Positions 15,652 through 23,555 of a stretch of DNA of 64,000 nt are shown here, piece by piece. The position numbers were made by a program, and so were the translations under genes. Numbering within the stretch: the first letter of the stretch is position 1; every line of letters starts with the position of its first letter. A model generated the notes under the pieces. The model was not told where the DNA came from and searched no databases. It worked only from the letters and a program-made list of their open reading frames with translations. Origin of the DNA: Vibrio sp. Of7-15 (GTDB lineage Bacteria; Pseudomonadota; Gammaproteobacteria; Enterobacterales; Vibrionaceae); NCBI RefSeq assembly GCF_022347565.1, contig NZ_JAKRGH010000001.1, forward strand, positions 310,001 through 374,000, written 5' to 3'.

Positions 15652-16440
15652 TTATGAAGGTTTTACACAGTTGGGTTTTATGGTTGCGTATTGTGGTAAG
15701 CGTGTAAGCTCTGCTTGTAGATCACTAATTCGGGTATCGTGGGAAGGGTGAGTGGAAAGCAGCTCTGGTGGTTGTTGGCCTCCTGATGCTTTGGCCATGT
15801 TTTTCCACAGTTCTACACTCTGTCTTGGATCGAAGCCAGCTTTAGCCATAAAATCGAGACCGACAATATCTGCTTCAGATTCTTGAGTTCGACCATAAGG
15901 CAACATAACACCGTATTGTACCCCTAGGCCCAGGGCACCCATTGCGATGTCGTGGTATTCCGAGGTCTGTAAGGCAACACTAGAAACTTTCAGGCCCACG
16001 TTGGCAATTTGGCTACGAGACATACGTTCATTACTGTGATGAGCTAAAACGTGTGCTACTTCATGGCCAAGAACGGTGGCAAGCTGGTCAGCATTTTTTG
16101 CGACATTAAGTAACCCTGTATACACACCAATTTTCCCACCAGGTAGTGCAAAAGCGTTGACTTGTTCACTATCGAATACCACCACTTCCCACTCTGAGAA
16201 ACCACTTTGAACACCTACCTGACGAGTAATGGCTCCAGCAACACATTGAACGTATTGGTTGATTTTTGTATTGGTGCTGATTTTTTCTTGTTGCTTGAGT
16301 TGCTCAAAAGATTGTGCACCAAGCTGAGACATGTCGCTTTCAGAAAATAAAATAACTTGGCTGCGACCAGTTGGAGAGGTGGAACAAGCCGATAATACAG
16401 CTGTGCACAATAAAGCTAGGGCAGTGGTTGGTTTGAACAT
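15652..16440 (-). CDS. M48 family metalloprotease lipoprotein
   Basis: A 262-aa zinc peptidase of family M48. The signal peptide ends in a lipobox (LSACS), so the protein is a lipoprotein facing the periplasm. The zinc site HEVAHVLAHH is complete, and the third ligand lies in ESEADIVGLDFM. FALPGGKIGVYTGLL precedes the active site. It resembles LoiP/YcaL-type quality-control proteases of envelope proteins, a more specific name is not justified. It is monocistronic; the upstream 16441-16723 region is AT-rich and holds no other gene that I can support. Confidence 0.9.
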   Translation of the reverse strand: MFKPTTALALLCTAVLSACSTSPTGRSQVILFSESDMSQLGAQSFEQLKQQEKISTNTKINQYVQCVAGAITRQVGVQSGFSEWEVVVFDSEQVNAFALPGGKIGVYTGLLNVAKNADQLATVLGHEVAHVLAHHSNERMSRSQIANVGLKVSSVALQTSEYHDIAMGALGLGVQYGVMLPYGRTQESEADIVGLDFMAKAGFDPRQSVELWKNMAKASGGQQPPELLSTHPSHDTRISDLQAELTRLPQYATIKPNCVKPS

Positions 16441-16723
16441 TCTAACTCCTTATAAATGTTTTATTTTTATTATTATATCGGATTGAATGATTATACTTAA
16501 ATAAACAAAAAGAATAGTTATTGATTTGTTTAAATATTCATCGATTTGCTAAATGTATTCTTTCAGTGCTAGCGATTTCTATGCTCTGGCAGTATTCTAG
16601 AACAAAAATTAGCATAGTCATCTAAAAGTATTGCTAACTAACGGTTTTTTATGCGCCGATAGCGCTTTCACTAAATGAACAGTGCATGTTTTTAGATGGA
16701 GTGAATATACACCTGAGGCAGCC

Positions 16724-17158
16724 ATGAGTATTTGGAAAAAAGAGTTTGATTTGACGTCGTTAAATGAGTCATCGGCGAACACGCTGGTTGAGCATCTAGG
16801 CATTGAATATAGCCATGTAGACTCGGAAAGTTTAAGTGCGACGATGCCTGTAGAAGCAAAAACTCATCAACCTTTAGGTATGCTCCATGGTGGTGCTTCT
16901 GTTGTTTTAGCTGAAACATTAGGATCAGTGGCAGCCAATATGTGTGTGGATGATTCACGCTTCTGTGTTGGTCTAGACATTAATGCTAACCATATTCGTG
17001 CAGTAAGAAGTGGAGTCGTCATAGGGAGAGCGCACCCTTTACATATTGGTACTACAACCCAAGTGTGGCAAATCGAAATCACAGATGAGCGAAAACGTTT
17101 GGTTTGCACAAGTCGATTGACTGTTGCGGTTGTAAAAGATAAAAAACGTGTTGAATAA
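16724..17158 (+). CDS. hotdog fold thioesterase (MenI/PaaI group)
   Basis: A 144-aa acyl-CoA thioesterase of the hotdog superfamily. The catalytic segment GMLHGGASVVLAETLGS contains the His-Gly-Gly and downstream Glu typical of the YdiI/MenI (1,4-dihydroxy-2-naphthoyl-CoA hydrolase) and EntH group. The ATG at 16724 is preferred over an upstream GTG at 16682 because GAGG lies 5 bases before it and the family starts here. It is cytosolic and acts as a tetramer in relatives. Whether it serves menaquinone synthesis or general acyl-CoA clearing cannot be told. Confidence 0.85.
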   Translation: MSIWKKEFDLTSLNESSANTLVEHLGIEYSHVDSESLSATMPVEAKTHQPLGMLHGGASVVLAETLGSVAANMCVDDSRFCVGLDINANHIRAVRSGVVIGRAHPLHIGTTTQVWQIEITDERKRLVCTSRLTVAVVKDKKRVE

Positions 17159-17199
17159 AAATAATATTCCTAAGAGTTCATAAGATCGGAGTTTAAGGT

Positions 17200-18024
17200 A
17201 TGGAAGTTGGAAAAATTTTAAGCCGTGCTCATGAGTTACCTAAGATCCCTAAGGTTGTACGTGAGCTAATGGAAATGGTAAATCGTGATGATGTTGAAAT
17301 GTCTGAACTATCACGCACGATTTCATTAGAACAGGTTGTTAGTGCCCGTGTTATTCGCTTAGCAAACTCGGCTCATTTTGGTCGTGGACGTTCAGTTTCT
17401 TCTGTTGATGATGCCGTGATTCGGTTAGGACTGGAGCCATTAAGAACATTGATTGTGGCTTCTGCGTTAGTGAGTGCTTTTCCTTATGTTGAAGTGATTG
17501 ATTTAGGGAAGTTTTGGGAAAAAACCTTTGAAATAGCCTTATTAAGTAAAGGCTTAGCCCAGTCGTGTAAAATTAATCCAAACGACGCTTTCACGGCAGG
17601 CATGCTGCATAACATTGGCGATTTGATGATCTATACCATCATGCCTGATAAAGTCGCTGAAATTGATGAAAAAATTGAGCAAGGTATGCAAAAACCCGAT
17701 GCTCAAAAAGCCGTTATAGGTGCTAATAGTGCAGAGCTTGGTGCTAAATTAGCAGAAGGTTGGAAATTCTCTCCTGAGCTTGTTCATGCGATTAGCGAAC
17801 AATATCACCCGAAAGTCGATAATATTTTTTCACCGTTAGCTGCAACAATTCGTCTAGCAAATGCCATCGATGAACAGTGGGATGATTTGCCGAATGAAGA
17901 TGCCAAACCGGTATGGATTGCAGAGCAGCTTGAATCCACGATTTTATCGTTAGATGATCGTGTCATTTTGTTTGTGGATGAGATTCGAGGCAGTGGTAAA
18001 GAAATGGCTCAGCTGGTGATTTAA
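17200..18024 (+). CDS. HDOD domain-containing protein
   Basis: A 274-aa single-domain HDOD protein. HDOD is an HD-like fold that usually lacks the metal ligands and works in signalling, for example in c-di-GMP or stress pathways. Characteristic pieces are LPKIPKVVRELMEMVN at the start, RVIRLANSAHFG, and GMLHNIGDLMIYTIMP. There is no membrane segment and no partner domain. The next gene begins 3 bp after its stop codon, so the two are probably co-expressed. Confidence 0.87.
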   Translation: MEVGKILSRAHELPKIPKVVRELMEMVNRDDVEMSELSRTISLEQVVSARVIRLANSAHFGRGRSVSSVDDAVIRLGLEPLRTLIVASALVSAFPYVEVIDLGKFWEKTFEIALLSKGLAQSCKINPNDAFTAGMLHNIGDLMIYTIMPDKVAEIDEKIEQGMQKPDAQKAVIGANSAELGAKLAEGWKFSPELVHAISEQYHPKVDNIFSPLAATIRLANAIDEQWDDLPNEDAKPVWIAEQLESTILSLDDRVILFVDEIRGSGKEMAQLVI

Positions 18025-18027
18025 GCG

Positions 18028-18258
18028 GTGGTTATTTCATTTTCAGGCGGTAAAATTATCGCCAATATGCACGAATTGGTGGTGAAGTTATCAGATCCTT
18101 GCTCTGGTACCTTACAGGCACAAATCGATGACATACAGCTTATCCGCCAAGCTCATGTGATCACTGCTCAAGGTAGTGGAGTGACGTGGTCAATTCGTTT
18201 AGATAGTGAAGCCCAGTTAATGCAGTTGTCTGAAGCGGTAGGGGTTGCCCCACTTTAG
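18028..18258 (+). CDS. small hypothetical protein, DUF3389-like (76 aa)
   Basis: A 76-aa soluble protein starting with GTG, 3 bp after the HDOD gene. From memory it resembles the DUF3389 family of Vibrio-like bacteria (MVISFSGGKIIANMHELVV at the start, SIRLDSEAQLMQLSEAVG at the end); no function is known. I could not verify the family. An internal ATG at 18067 is an alternative start. The tight spacing suggests an operon with the HDOD gene. Confidence 0.65.
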   Translation: MVISFSGGKIIANMHELVVKLSDPCSGTLQAQIDDIQLIRQAHVITAQGSGVTWSIRLDSEAQLMQLSEAVGVAPL

Positions 18259-18289
18259 CTGGCGTATCATGATAATTTGAATCATCGTT

Positions 18290-18410
18290 TGACCAAAATT
18301 TGAGATAATGAACAAGATCCTAAAGGAAAGAGTTAGTCCCTTTTCCGGTATTTTTCTTTGTTAATGTCAATTTTGGTCATTATCTCCCAGGCACAGTATT
18401 TTCGGTGCCG
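18290..18410. other. structured intergenic RNA candidate with competing stems
   Basis: GACCAAAATT (18291-18300) can pair with AATTTTGGTC (18369-18378). The overlapping GAGATAATGA (18302-18311) can pair with TCATTATCTC (18377-18386). The two pairings are mutually exclusive or form a pseudoknot. A third hairpin, GGCAC/GTGCC, lies at 18390-18409. The stretch sits between the DUF3389-like gene and the 56-aa membrane ORF. From 18411 to 18698 the sequence is T-rich and I see nothing else definite. Confidence 0.4.
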
Positions 18411-18698
18411 CTGTGGCTTACAAGTCCTTCATTTAGTTTACTAAAAACGTATATTCCTTACTTCTTCTTCTCGAAAAGTCTCTTTCCACAATGCGTAATT
18501 TCCTTGTCTTATTTTATTCTTTAAATCTATAGTATTTATTGTTCTTTCCTCTATGCATTCTTATATTCACCATACTTTATGGTTGTATAGCCTGCATAAT
18601 TAAGGTTTGAACGCCTGCTGCAATTTTGGGCTCTACCTCTTGCAAGAAAAATGTTTCACAGTATCATGGGTCGATTATAGTTTTTTGCAGGTTTCCCC

Positions 18699-18869
18699 AT
18701 GGGTGAGTGGAAAATTTCAGCTCTATTGGGCGTTTTATTTATCATAATGTCTTATGCATTTCCGGGCTTTTACATCGCAAAATTTTTTCTGTTTATTGCT
18801 TTAGTGATGCTGATTAACGCTACGCGTCAGTTGGTAAAAATGCTGAAAAACAGAGATTACTCGTTGTAG
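18699..18869 (+). CDS. small membrane protein (56 aa)
   Basis: An open frame of 56 codons from ATG 18699 to TAG 18869. The product starts MGEWKISALLGVLFIIMSYA, carries a second hydrophobic stretch (FYIAKFFLFIALVMLI), and ends with a basic tail (KMLKNRDYSL). This is a coherent two-helix inner-membrane protein with a positively charged C terminus. The ribosome site is modest (AGG about 9 bases upstream). I do not recognise the family. It lies alone in a 900-bp interval otherwise without genes. Confidence 0.5.
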   Translation: MGEWKISALLGVLFIIMSYAFPGFYIAKFFLFIALVMLINATRQLVKMLKNRDYSL

Positions 18870-19154
18870 GTTGATCTGGTTGATAGATTTAGTTTTCTAT
18901 CATTTATTTTTAGGGGTAGCACTTTTTAGAGTCACCTGATTTTTCCAAGAATCATGTAGTTACCCCTTAATTTTACTTCTTTTCTTTGTGCTTATTTTCT
19001 CTTCTAATTTGTATATTTCACTGTTGTTCTATTTCTCTTCCTAATAAATTTTTACATTTTGTTGATTTCTTTTGTTGCAAATTATAAAAAATGGGACCAC
19101 AATAAAACGGTGTTCAATTATTTCTGACCAGTATAGAAAGTTAAGGAAGATGAA

Positions 19155-19943
19155 ATGAAAAAGTTCTTATTAAGCATGATTTGTGTGTCTAGCCTAGTTG
19201 CATGTGCTGCGCCAAATCAAAGCGGCCCTAGCCCTGCACATGGAATGTCATCTGCGTTTATTGGTCTCGCTAATTTGGTTTTATCGCCTTTGCAAATTGC
19301 AGCAGGGGTATTGGAAGGGGTCGCTGCCGTACCTTACTACATGTCATCTGGTGTACACGAAATTAATAAAGGGCTAATTGCAGCCCAAGCGCAGATCACA
19401 TTAGATGATACCTACGAAGCTGCTTATGGAACTCGGTTATCTTCGGTGCAGGAAAGCGGTGACACGGGTGAAGTGTTCCGTCGCATGAAGCACGCGAGTA
19501 CCCATTTTCAAACAGTTTTGAAGCAATATGGCGTACCTAAAGCAGAGAATTATATTTTAACTAGCATCGATACAGCAAAACGTGATGGTTATATCTTGCT
19601 CGCAGTGGTTTATCGCCCTATGGATAATATACAAGTCATCGATAAATACGATCACCGAAGTGTACGTAATTTTGAAAGTGCAGATCGTTTGTTTTATGAA
19701 CCATATAAAGTAACGATGAATGGCCGACGTTTAGATACTGTTATTGATTGGGCGGCATATCCAACGGATGTGATTGCCACGCAAAAAGGGCAGGCAACAT
19801 TAATCACTATGGCTGCAAACTCAGTGGTGAATGGTAAACGTGCGGAAGATTATTGGGGAATCGAAGGTCGTTGGGTTTCGGGCGAATACCGAGCTATTGC
19901 TCAGCAGCAAGTGAATAGCGTTGGAAAAAACTTGCACCTTTAA
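19155..19943 (+). CDS. hypothetical lipoprotein
   Basis: A 262-aa exported lipoprotein: the signal peptide MKKFLLSMICVSSLVACA ends at a lipobox Cys. The mature part has a Gly/Ala-rich amphipathic stretch (IGLANLVLSPLQIAAGVLEG) and then a mixed alpha/beta region with no motif that I know. AAGGAAG precedes the start. It faces the PrsR gene across a shared terminator. Position next to PrsK-PrsR hints at an envelope or exopolysaccharide-related role, but that is only context. I do not recognise the family. Confidence 0.75.
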   Translation: MKKFLLSMICVSSLVACAAPNQSGPSPAHGMSSAFIGLANLVLSPLQIAAGVLEGVAAVPYYMSSGVHEINKGLIAAQAQITLDDTYEAAYGTRLSSVQESGDTGEVFRRMKHASTHFQTVLKQYGVPKAENYILTSIDTAKRDGYILLAVVYRPMDNIQVIDKYDHRSVRNFESADRLFYEPYKVTMNGRRLDTVIDWAAYPTDVIATQKGQATLITMAANSVVNGKRAEDYWGIEGRWVSGEYRAIAQQQVNSVGKNLHL

Positions 19944-19960
19944 AGCTCAATACACTGAAT

Positions 19961-20001
19961 GAAAACGGGTAGCTCTCTATAGTTGAGGGTTACCCGTTTT
20001 C
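19961..20001. terminator. bidirectional terminator stem
   Basis: GAAAACGGGTA (19961-19971) and TACCCGTTTTC (19991-20001) form an 11-bp stem with T-rich 3' sides in both directions. It separates the convergent lipoprotein and prsR genes. Confidence 0.75.
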
Positions 20002-20010
20002 TGTGTTTTC

Positions 20011-21351
20011 CTATTTCTCAAGTGAGTACTTATCCATTAGTGCGTAAAGAGTCGGACGAGTAATACCCAATAAATTCGCGGTATTGGACATGTTACCGTC
20101 ACTCACTGTGAGTGCATTTTGGATCGCTTCTTTCTCTGCCTCTTCTCTGACTTGGCGTAAATTTAATGGTGTTGTTGTTGCCTCTGCATTAGGGAATAGC
20201 GCTAAATCCATTGGTGTGATGTGTTTTCCGTCGGCCATGATCACTGCTGATTTTACTTTATTTTGCAACTCTCGGATGTTGCCTGGCCATACATGACTGC
20301 GTAGGGCTTGAACGGCTTCTTCATTAAACCCAGAAATAGAGCGTTTCAACTGGTGGTTAAAGCTGTGTAAAAACGCTCTGGCTAGGAGCAGGATGTCTTC
20401 ACCACGCTCCCGGAGTGGTGGAATATTAATGGTGATTTCACTAATACGGTAGAATAAATCTTCACGGAATGCTTTTTCTAACACCATACCCTGTAAATTT
20501 TGGTGAGTTGCACACACGATTTTTACGTCGATCCGGATTTCTTGGCGACCGCCAACACGTTCAACGACCTTTTCTTGTAAAAAACGTAAGATTTTTGCTT
20601 GTAAGGGGTAGGGCATATCACCAATTTCATCTAAAAAGAGTGTACCTCCATCGGCGCATTCGATTTTACCCATGGTGGTTTTATGGGCACCAGTAAAGGC
20701 ACCTTTTTCAAAACCAAATAATTCGCTTTCTAATAAGTTTTCGGGGATAGAAGCACAGTTTATGGCGATAAACGGTTTGTCTTTTCTTGGGCTTTTATCG
20801 TGAATGGCACGAGCAAGTACTTCTTTACCAGTACCACTTTCGCCGAGTAATAATGTGGTTACTTCCGTTGGAGCGATGCGATCAACCATTCGACATACTT
20901 GCTGAATTTGTGGGCTGTTGCCGATAAAGCCATTATTGTCTAGTGACGCACTACGTAAAATTTCATTTTCTTTTTCGATGTTGGCGACAAAGAAGGCACG
21001 GCTAATAATGATAGAGAGCGTGTCGTCATCAATGGGTTTTTGATAGAAGTCGTGCGCTCCCATGGAGATGGCTTCTAAGGCGTTCTCTTTATCATCATTA
21101 CCAGTAATAACAATCACTTTGGTACTGGGTGCGAGCTCTATGATACGTTTTAAAGTGGCCAAGCCTTCACTGGCATTAGCTTCATCAGGTGGTAAACCTA
21201 AATCGAGTGTGATCACTGAGGGTTCATGACGTCGTAAGGCATTAATGGCTGACTCTTGGTCGCCAGCTAAAATAACGTCGTAATCACTTAACGTCCATTT
21301 TAGCTGTTTTTGAATGCCGATATCATCTTCAACTACGAGTAAAGTATCCAT
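20011..21351 (-). CDS. prsR: PEP-CTERM-box response regulator transcription factor PrsR
   Basis: A 446-aa NtrC-type activator. Residues 1-125 are a receiver domain with phospho-acceptor Asp50 in VITLDLGLPP. Residues 140-375 are the sigma-54 AAA+ domain, with Walker A GESGTGKE (170-177), the RpoN-contacting GAFTGA (217-222) and Walker B GGTLFLDEIGDMP. The C-terminal Fis-type helix-turn-helix is NTANLLGITRPTLYALMDKY. This architecture beside a PrsK-type kinase defines PrsR, which controls PEP-CTERM/exosortase genes in other bacteria. It starts 80 bp after prsK on the same strand. The PEP-CTERM gene with a sigma-54 promoter at 8.65 kb is an obvious candidate target. Confidence 0.9.
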   Translation of the reverse strand: MDTLLVVEDDIGIQKQLKWTLSDYDVILAGDQESAINALRRHEPSVITLDLGLPPDEANASEGLATLKRIIELAPSTKVIVITGNDDKENALEAISMGAHDFYQKPIDDDTLSIIISRAFFVANIEKENEILRSASLDNNGFIGNSPQIQQVCRMVDRIAPTEVTTLLLGESGTGKEVLARAIHDKSPRKDKPFIAINCASIPENLLESELFGFEKGAFTGAHKTTMGKIECADGGTLFLDEIGDMPYPLQAKILRFLQEKVVERVGGRQEIRIDVKIVCATHQNLQGMVLEKAFREDLFYRISEITINIPPLRERGEDILLLARAFLHSFNHQLKRSISGFNEEAVQALRSHVWPGNIRELQNKVKSAVIMADGKHITPMDLALFPNAEATTTPLNLRQVREEAEKEAIQNALTVSDGNMSNTANLLGITRPTLYALMDKYSLEK

Positions 21352-21431
21352 GACGTAATAACCTTTCCTTGGTTTATGTGTAATTGTCGTCCTGCCGTTA
21401 GTAAGTATAGTCGCTGGATCTGGCTTAGTCG

Positions 21432-23507
21432 TTATTGTGCAATAGTATGTTTATGATTTTCTGTAATGGGAAAGTGCAATTTAAAATGTGTTCCCTTATC
21501 TATTTCTGATCTGACTTGTATATGACCGTGTATTTCTTCGACTAATTTTTTTGCATCATATGCGCCAATTCCCATCCCGGCATTACCTTTGGTGGTGTCA
21601 AAAGGTTTAAATAAGCGTTCATTAATAAATTCTTCGCTCATACCTGAGCCTGTATCACTGATGGTAACAATACAGTGCTGGTTCTCTTGTAATGTGGAAA
21701 CGGTAATAGAACCATCGTTATGAGTGGCATCCTGCGCATTTTGAATTAAGTGCGACAACATATTGGTTAAGCGCTCTTTATTGACGGTGACTCTAGGCTC
21801 AAAGTTGTCGTCTAAGTGTAATTGTGGTTTGGGCAAATCACCGGATCGGGTTTTGCAAGCTACCGCTAAGGCCTGATGTAAATCCACCGTTTCTGTTTGT
21901 ATGCTAGCGGTGCGTTTATTTCGCAGTTGATCCATGACTTTCGTAAGTCGGTTGACGGCGGAGTCGACGGTTTCAAAGGCATCATCAATGAACTCTGGGT
22001 TGTGTTTGTGCTTTTGCGCATTTTTAGAAAGTAGGTGTAATTGGGCAACGACATTCTTGAGATCATGCACAAGAAAGGCAGACATTTGATTAAAGGTATC
22101 GAATTGTTTACTTTCGGCAAGAGCAATATTGGTATGGTATAGATGCAAATAAGTGGTGATTTGGGCACTAATGGCACGCATTAAGTCACGATCCTCCCAG
22201 TTTATGGTTTCGGTTGACGTGGGATGGGAAAGCAGACAAACGGCATTAAAGCCTTCGGCATTAGTGAAAGGAATAATATAGGAAAATGCAAGATTATCTG
22301 GAATTAGGTTGGTATTAAACGCAAAAGGCTGCCATTTTGATTCATTTTTTAATTCATGAATATCAACGATCCAATGGTATTGGATTGCTAAATTTGATAG
22401 CTGATCAAGGATTTCTTGGGTCATTTCGTCTTGTTCTGAGACATTTACTTGAGCCTTAGTGACAAACGTACTTCCTTCCTTTAAGGCGATAAGACCTGAG
22501 CTACAAGCAAATGGGTGCATTACTGCATTGAGGGCAGCAATATAAGGAGATGCTTGAGGTTCGTTTAAAATCGAAGCAAAACGCATCCACTCTTCACGGT
22601 ATTCATATTTGTTCGCGAAAAAATGTTTGGTGATAAATACCTTCATTTTTCGACGTAGTGGCTCAGACAGAAAAAGGCTAGCGAGAATTAAGCCACTCAT
22701 GGCGAAGAAAACATTCTGAAGGAGCTGCCCCCAGTGGCCGTTAACGTATTTGATGTAATAGCCAACCAACGCCATAAATAATAAATACCCCCCAGCGGCT
22801 AACAAAAGTGTGCTGTGGTAAATGACGTCTCTAGATACATAGACTCGAGCAGACCAGTTTTTTACTCGTCGGGCAGTGAGCACAATAAGTGGAATTGTCA
22901 TGAGTACAACCCATGAACGAGCGTACCAAAATGTGGCTGAAAAAGACGTGGTTAATAGGCTGTCTGCGTAGTAAGCAAAATCATAGGCATAAAAAAGCCC
23001 AAGGCCTAGACAGAGTGGCTTTACTGTCCAGCGGGCGCTTCGTTCAGTTTGGCGATATAAATTTTCAATTAACCATAAACCAAGTACGGATTGAGCTAAG
23101 TGAATGAGTGGCATGTATTTATTGACCGTACTTAGTAACCAATAACCAGAAAAAAACGCGCTGAGTAATTCACTAACCATTACGATTAAGAGCAGCGCTG
23201 AAATGGTTTTTGTTGCAGGACTTGCAAAAATGACGTCACGTATTTTTTTATAATCTGACAGTGCGCAGGCTAAGAGCAAAAACCAGCCAATATTACGAAG
23301 GGTTTCTAGGCTTAGGTGCAGTTCAATGGGGTATTGAAAGTGGATCACAATCATTGCACTGAGTGCCCACACTAAACTAATGATGCTGGAGATCATTAAT
23401 ATTTTCTTAGGCAAACTGTGCTGTCGTGTGGTCAGCAGTAGCAAAAAGAGAAAGAGGTAGCCAAGCCCTGTTGCGCCATAACCAACGATGCCAATGAATC
23501 CATTCAA
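21432..23507 (-). CDS. prsK: PEP-CTERM system histidine kinase PrsK
   Basis: A 691-aa sensor kinase. The first ~290 residues contain about eight to ten hydrophobic helices, followed by a GAF-like region and the kinase core. The phospho-acceptor is in FLVHDLKNVVAQLHLLSK, the N box is LSHLIQNAQDA, and the G boxes are ISDTGSGM and GNAGMGIGAYDAKKLVEEI. This layout is typical of PrsK, partner of PrsR in PEP-CTERM/exosortase systems. The frame begins with TTG at 23507, supported by AAAGGAG 8 bases upstream. It follows the RND permease gene by 48 bp on the same strand. Confidence 0.88.
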   Translation of the reverse strand: MNGFIGIVGYGATGLGYLFLFLLLLTTRQHSLPKKILMISSIISLVWALSAMIVIHFQYPIELHLSLETLRNIGWFLLLACALSDYKKIRDVIFASPATKTISALLLIVMVSELLSAFFSGYWLLSTVNKYMPLIHLAQSVLGLWLIENLYRQTERSARWTVKPLCLGLGLFYAYDFAYYADSLLTTSFSATFWYARSWVVLMTIPLIVLTARRVKNWSARVYVSRDVIYHSTLLLAAGGYLLFMALVGYYIKYVNGHWGQLLQNVFFAMSGLILASLFLSEPLRRKMKVFITKHFFANKYEYREEWMRFASILNEPQASPYIAALNAVMHPFACSSGLIALKEGSTFVTKAQVNVSEQDEMTQEILDQLSNLAIQYHWIVDIHELKNESKWQPFAFNTNLIPDNLAFSYIIPFTNAEGFNAVCLLSHPTSTETINWEDRDLMRAISAQITTYLHLYHTNIALAESKQFDTFNQMSAFLVHDLKNVVAQLHLLSKNAQKHKHNPEFIDDAFETVDSAVNRLTKVMDQLRNKRTASIQTETVDLHQALAVACKTRSGDLPKPQLHLDDNFEPRVTVNKERLTNMLSHLIQNAQDATHNDGSITVSTLQENQHCIVTISDTGSGMSEEFINERLFKPFDTTKGNAGMGIGAYDAKKLVEEIHGHIQVRSEIDKGTHFKLHFPITENHKHTIAQ

Positions 23508-23555
23508 TGCTGTTACTCCTTTATTGGGTTTACCTTTTAACTCTAATCCATGAGT

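Noticed and set aside
18301-18360. Rho-independent terminator after the DUF3389-like gene
   Set aside because: GGAAAG/CTTTTCC gives only a short bulged stem, and the T-rich part is interrupted; kept only as part of the structured interval.
21866-22177. 103-aa minus-strand frame inside prsK
   Set aside because: Different frame of the same strand as the conserved kinase core; no independent support.
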